Positions 61,217-64,000 of a stretch of DNA of 64,000 nt are shown here, one piece after another (position 1 is the stretch's first letter; every line of letters begins with the position of its first letter). This stretch comes from UBA974 sp002292405 (GTDB lineage Bacteria; Bacteroidota; Bacteroidia; Flavobacteriales_D; Sanyastnellaceae), in assembly GCA_943842425.1 (NCBI GenBank), contig CALTBR010000003.1, positions 496,001-560,000 on the forward strand, in the 5' to 3' direction. A model generated the notes under the pieces. The model saw nothing but the letters and a program-made list of their open reading frames with translations. It ran no database searches and was not told where the DNA came from. The translations under genes and the position numbers were made by a program.

Positions 61217-63145
61217 ATGGCCACTTCATCAAAAACAAAAACTACGAAGGGAAGTATCAACGTAACTACGGAAAATATTTTTCCGATTATAAAGAAATTC
61301 CTTTACAGCGACCACGAAATTTTCCTTCGTGAGCTAGTTTCTAACGCAGTTGATGCAACACAGAAGCGCAAGACGATGTCTAAATCTGGCGATGTTGTTG
61401 CTTTCAAAAACGATAACCCTCAGGTGCACGTTACTTTAGATAAGGATGCGAAAACGATCACCATTAGTGATAATGGTATAGGTATGACTGCCGAGGAGAT
61501 TGATAAGTATATAAACCAAATCGCTTTCTCTGGCGCGACAGAATTCCTTGACAAATACAAAGACGACGACGCAAAACAAGCTATTATAGGTCACTTTGGG
61601 CTGGGATTTTACTCATCTTTCATGGTAGCAGAAAGAGTCGATATTATCTCTAAAAGTGCTAAGAAAGGTTCTAAAGCTGTAAAGTGGAGCTGTGACGGCT
61701 CTCCTGATTACACAATAGATCCAACCAAGAAAAAGGAATCTGGAACAGATATCGTTCTTCACATAGCAGAAGATTCTGTTGAATTCCTAGAGGACGAAAG
61801 ACTAGGAGGAATTCTGAATAAGTACTGCAAGTTTATGCCTGTAGATATCGTCTTTGGCACTCGCTCTATTCAAGAAGAAGATCCTTCAGGAGAAAAGGAC
61901 GAAGAAGGAAAAGTGAAGAAAGTAAGCGTTGAGGTTCCTAATATTCTTAACAATACTGATCCCGCTTGGATGAAGAAGCCGGCAGATCTAACAGAAGACG
62001 ATTATTCTGGATTCTACCGTGAGCTCTACCCCATGAATATGGAGGATCCTCTCTTCAATATTCACTTAAACGTAGATTTCCCATTCAATCTCACAGGAAT
62101 TTTATACTTCCCTCCTCTTAAAAAGACGATGGAACTTCAGAAAAATAAGATACACCTTTACTCTAACCAAGTATTTATAACTGATAACGTCGAGAACATC
62201 GTACCTGACTTCCTTACTATGCTCCATGGAGTGATCGATTCTCCAGATATCCCACTTAATGTAAGCCGCTCTTACCTTCAGGAAGACGCTAATGTGAAGA
62301 AAATATCAGGATACATTTCTAAAAAGGTCGCAGACAGACTCGCTAGTATGTTTAAAAATGACAGAGAGTCATTTGAGAAGCAATGGGATGATTTGAGAAT
62401 CTTTGTAGAGTATGGAATACTGACCGACGAGAAATTCTCAGAGCGATCAAAAAAATTCTATCTATACAAAGACACTGAAGGGAAGTGCATGACGCACGAT
62501 GAGCTAATCGCTGCAGTAGGTGATTCTCAAAAAGACAAGTCAGGCAAACTCATTCTGCCATACACATCTGACCCTTCAGCTCAGCACACTTTCGTGAAGG
62601 AAGCAACAGACAGAGCGTACAAAGTACTCGTGATGGAAGGACCACTTGCGGCGCACGTTGTAGGTAAGTTAGAACAAACCCACACCGATGTTCAATTCAA
62701 ACGTGTAGATTCAGAAATTATAGAGAATCTTATCGAAAAAGATGAGGAGACAACAAGCATGCTTGATGAAAAGCAGCAAGAGGTATTAAAGCCCATCATT
62801 CAAGGGGCGTTTCCTGAAAGTGGCTATGACCTTAAGTTCGCTGGCATGTCACCTACTTCAGCTCCCTTTATCATCACACGAAGTGAGTGGATGCGTCGGA
62901 TGAAAGAACAACAAGCTGTTGGTGGAGGTGGATTCCAAATGTTTGGAGACATGCCTGAGAAGTACGATGTGACGATTAACTCTAACCACCCTCTAGCAAC
63001 TCAACTATTGAAAGAGAAAGATGAAACAGTTCGATCTACGACAGTTAGATATGCTGCGGATTTAGCTCGTCTTTCTCAGGGAATTCTTGAAGGTGAAGAA
63101 CTCGCTGCATTTATTGAACGTGGATTTAAGAACTTACAATCATGA
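61217..63145 (+). CDS. htpG: Molecular chaperone HtpG (Hsp90)
   Basis: Cytosolic Hsp90 chaperone, an ATP-driven dimer that helps fold client proteins. 642 residues from the ATG at 61217 (MATSSKTKTTKGSINV); the frame from 61175 adds an unlikely leader. GHKL ATPase motifs: ELVSNAVDATQKR (about 40-52; the family usually has SNASDA, so Ser to Val here), SDNGIGMTAEEID (about 91-103) and GHFGLGFYSSFMVAE (about 131-145). The middle domain has DSPDIPLNVSRSYLQ, and the C-terminal dimerisation domain ends LARLSQGILEGEELAAF. An inverted repeat lies upstream. Overlaps lemA by 4 bp. Confidence 0.97.
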   Translation: MATSSKTKTTKGSINVTTENIFPIIKKFLYSDHEIFLRELVSNAVDATQKRKTMSKSGDVVAFKNDNPQVHVTLDKDAKTITISDNGIGMTAEEIDKYINQIAFSGATEFLDKYKDDDAKQAIIGHFGLGFYSSFMVAERVDIISKSAKKGSKAVKWSCDGSPDYTIDPTKKKESGTDIVLHIAEDSVEFLEDERLGGILNKYCKFMPVDIVFGTRSIQEEDPSGEKDEEGKVKKVSVEVPNILNNTDPAWMKKPADLTEDDYSGFYRELYPMNMEDPLFNIHLNVDFPFNLTGILYFPPLKKTMELQKNKIHLYSNQVFITDNVENIVPDFLTMLHGVIDSPDIPLNVSRSYLQEDANVKKISGYISKKVADRLASMFKNDRESFEKQWDDLRIFVEYGILTDEKFSERSKKFYLYKDTEGKCMTHDELIAAVGDSQKDKSGKLILPYTSDPSAQHTFVKEATDRAYKVLVMEGPLAAHVVGKLEQTHTDVQFKRVDSEIIENLIEKDEETTSMLDEKQQEVLKPIIQGAFPESGYDLKFAGMSPTSAPFIITRSEWMRRMKEQQAVGGGGFQMFGDMPEKYDVTINSNHPLATQLLKEKDETVRSTTVRYAADLARLSQGILEGEELAAFIERGFKNLQS

Positions 63146-63729
63146 AAACTTCATTTTTAAAGTGGTTAATCCCCTTAGTTCTTCTTGTATTTATCGGGAT
63201 GAATGCAATGGGTAGCTACAATAGTCTTATTAATACAGAAGAAAGTGTCGATGGCCAGTGGGCGAATGTAGAAGCACAATACCAACGTCGTTTCGATCTT
63301 ATCCCTAACCTCGTCTCTACAGTTAAAGCTTATGCAGATATTGAGAAAGAGACCCTTATTGCTGTTACCGAAGCACGTGCAGCAGCCCTAGGCGCAATGC
63401 AAAACGCTGGAGAAACAGGGAACCTAGGAGAGTTCGAGAAATCTAACGTTATACTTGGAGGTGCGATGCGTGGATTATTCGGATACACTGAGCAATACCC
63501 TGATCTTAAATCAAGCCAAGGATTCCGAGACCTTCAAGTACAACTCGAAGGAACAGAAAACCGCATCACAAAAGCTCGTACGGATTACAACGAAGTGGTT
63601 AAAGGCTATAATAAGAGAGTGAGGCAGTTCCCAGGTAAGTTGTGGGCTAACATGTTCGGATTTAATTCAAAAGAGTACTTTGAATCAACTGCTGATGCTG
63701 CTGATGCTCCCGTTGTAAGCTTTGACTAA
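63142..63729 (+). CDS. LemA family protein
   Basis: 195 residues: a single N-terminal transmembrane helix (about 8-25) and a helical-bundle LemA domain with the conserved YNSLINTEESVDGQWANVEAQYQRR stretch (in two parts, about 28-52) and DLIPNLVSTVKAYADIEKETL. Function uncertain; membrane-associated. The ATG overlaps the htpG stop as ATGA. The TPM-domain gene that follows is a usual neighbour of lemA, so these probably work together. Confidence 0.95.
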   Translation: MKTSFLKWLIPLVLLVFIGMNAMGSYNSLINTEESVDGQWANVEAQYQRRFDLIPNLVSTVKAYADIEKETLIAVTEARAAALGAMQNAGETGNLGEFEKSNVILGGAMRGLFGYTEQYPDLKSSQGFRDLQVQLEGTENRITKARTDYNEVVKGYNKRVRQFPGKLWANMFGFNSKEYFESTADAADAPVVSFD

Positions 63730-63749
63730 CTGAATAGTAAAACAGACAC

Positions 63750-64000
63750 ATGGCTAATTCTTTAGCTCAAGACAGATTTCCTTCCATAAACACTTTACGT
63801 GTCGAAAGTTCCATTGCGTCAGCAGAAAAACAAACATCTGGCGAACTACGCGTTCACATAGACAGGAACTGTAGGGGTGATGTTATGGACAGAATCGCTG
63901 GATTATTTACCGCCCTTAGCATGCATAAAACAGAGGCTAGAAATGGAGTTCTCATTTACTTGGCTATTAAGGACCGAAAGTTTGCAGTAATCGGCGATGG
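63750..64000 (+). CDS. TPM-domain protein (3' truncated by window edge)
   Basis: Start of a gene beginning at the ATG at 63750 (MANSLAQDRFPSINTLRVES) and open to the window end, 83 codons. The segment ASAEKQTSGELRVHID, then ARNGVLIYLAIKDRKFAVIGD, is the TPM (TLP18.3/Psb32/MOLO-1) domain, a phosphatase-like fold found next to lemA in many bacteria. It starts 20 bp after lemA. Its C-terminal part, often membrane-spanning in this family, is not visible. Confidence 0.85.
   Translation, partial: MANSLAQDRFPSINTLRVESSIASAEKQTSGELRVHIDRNCRGDVMDRIAGLFTALSMHKTEARNGVLIYLAIKDRKFAVIGD

Noticed and set aside
1..64000. Search for tRNA/rRNA genes, insertion sequences, phage or defence islands
   Set aside because: Gaps between genes are too short and carry no such features; no transposase, integrase, restriction or toxin-antitoxin gene was recognised.

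Overview
The window reads as a gene-dense piece of a chromosome from a marine member of the Bacteroidota, probably Flavobacteriales close to the Cryomorphaceae/Schleiferiaceae. This rests on a complete Na+-translocating NADH:quinone reductase operon, Bacteroidota-type promoters (TAnnTTTG) with little sign of Shine-Dalgarno sites, type IX secretion parts (a plug-domain protein and a gliding-motility-type C-terminal sorting domain), a TonB-dependent receptor with a carboxypeptidase-like front domain, DUF4249 and DUF5103 families, and giant secreted proteins built from GCMDxxACNYD and CGVCGG repeats. The genus-level placement is a guess. There are no rRNA or tRNA genes, insertion sequences, phage genes or CRISPR arrays, and no gap above about 135 bp between genes.

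Layout. 1-7.2 kb: the end of an LptF/LptG permease, a glycosyltransferase, an unknown lipoprotein, two guanidine-modifying enzymes (an amidinotransferase-family protein and CtlX) and argS, then a DUF493 gene on the other strand. 7.2-13.0 kb: a roughly 1,900-residue Cys-rich secreted repeat protein, split by a one-base frameshift and ending in a dockerin-like calcium motif and a UUCG-loop terminator. 13.2-17.3 kb: ffh-folD-ribD-EamA, translationally coupled. 17.3-20.6 kb: an M1 peptidase and mazG. 20.7-27.9 kb: a small membrane protein and the operon nqrABCDEF-apbE. 28-37 kb: T9SS plug-domain protein, SDR enzyme, prfC, then a surface cluster (CarboxypepD-like protein, TonB receptor, lectin protein with type B sorting domain).

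37-46 kb: a leftward operon parE-parC-alpha-amylase lipoprotein-prmC-ligA, with 4-8 bp overlaps at three of the four junctions. 46-50 kb: pepD-surE-small membrane protein-lpxB. 50-53 kb: AIM24-like, DUF4139 and DUF4249 proteins on the minus strand. 53-59 kb: nusB-DUF1573-yajC-nhaC-uvrA. 59-64 kb: a LOG-family hydrolase, a second secreted protein with a dockerin-like tail, htpG, lemA and the start of a TPM-domain gene.

Most genes are housekeeping and their calls are secure. The most unusual signals are: (i) a recurring geometry in which the promoter -7 box TAnnTTTG/TTCG sits exactly four bases before the ATG of six separate genes (plus two near-matches), implying leaderless mRNAs; (ii) the giant repeat protein with a near-identical 0.55 kb internal duplication, 69-bp tandem repeats and a frameshift inside one duplicate; (iii) a dockerin-like tail shared by two secreted proteins; (iv) an Asp-rich 12-bp minisatellite at the end of parE; and (v) two neighbouring guanidine-chemistry enzymes leading into argS. 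I did not find a convincing wholly new multi-gene system.
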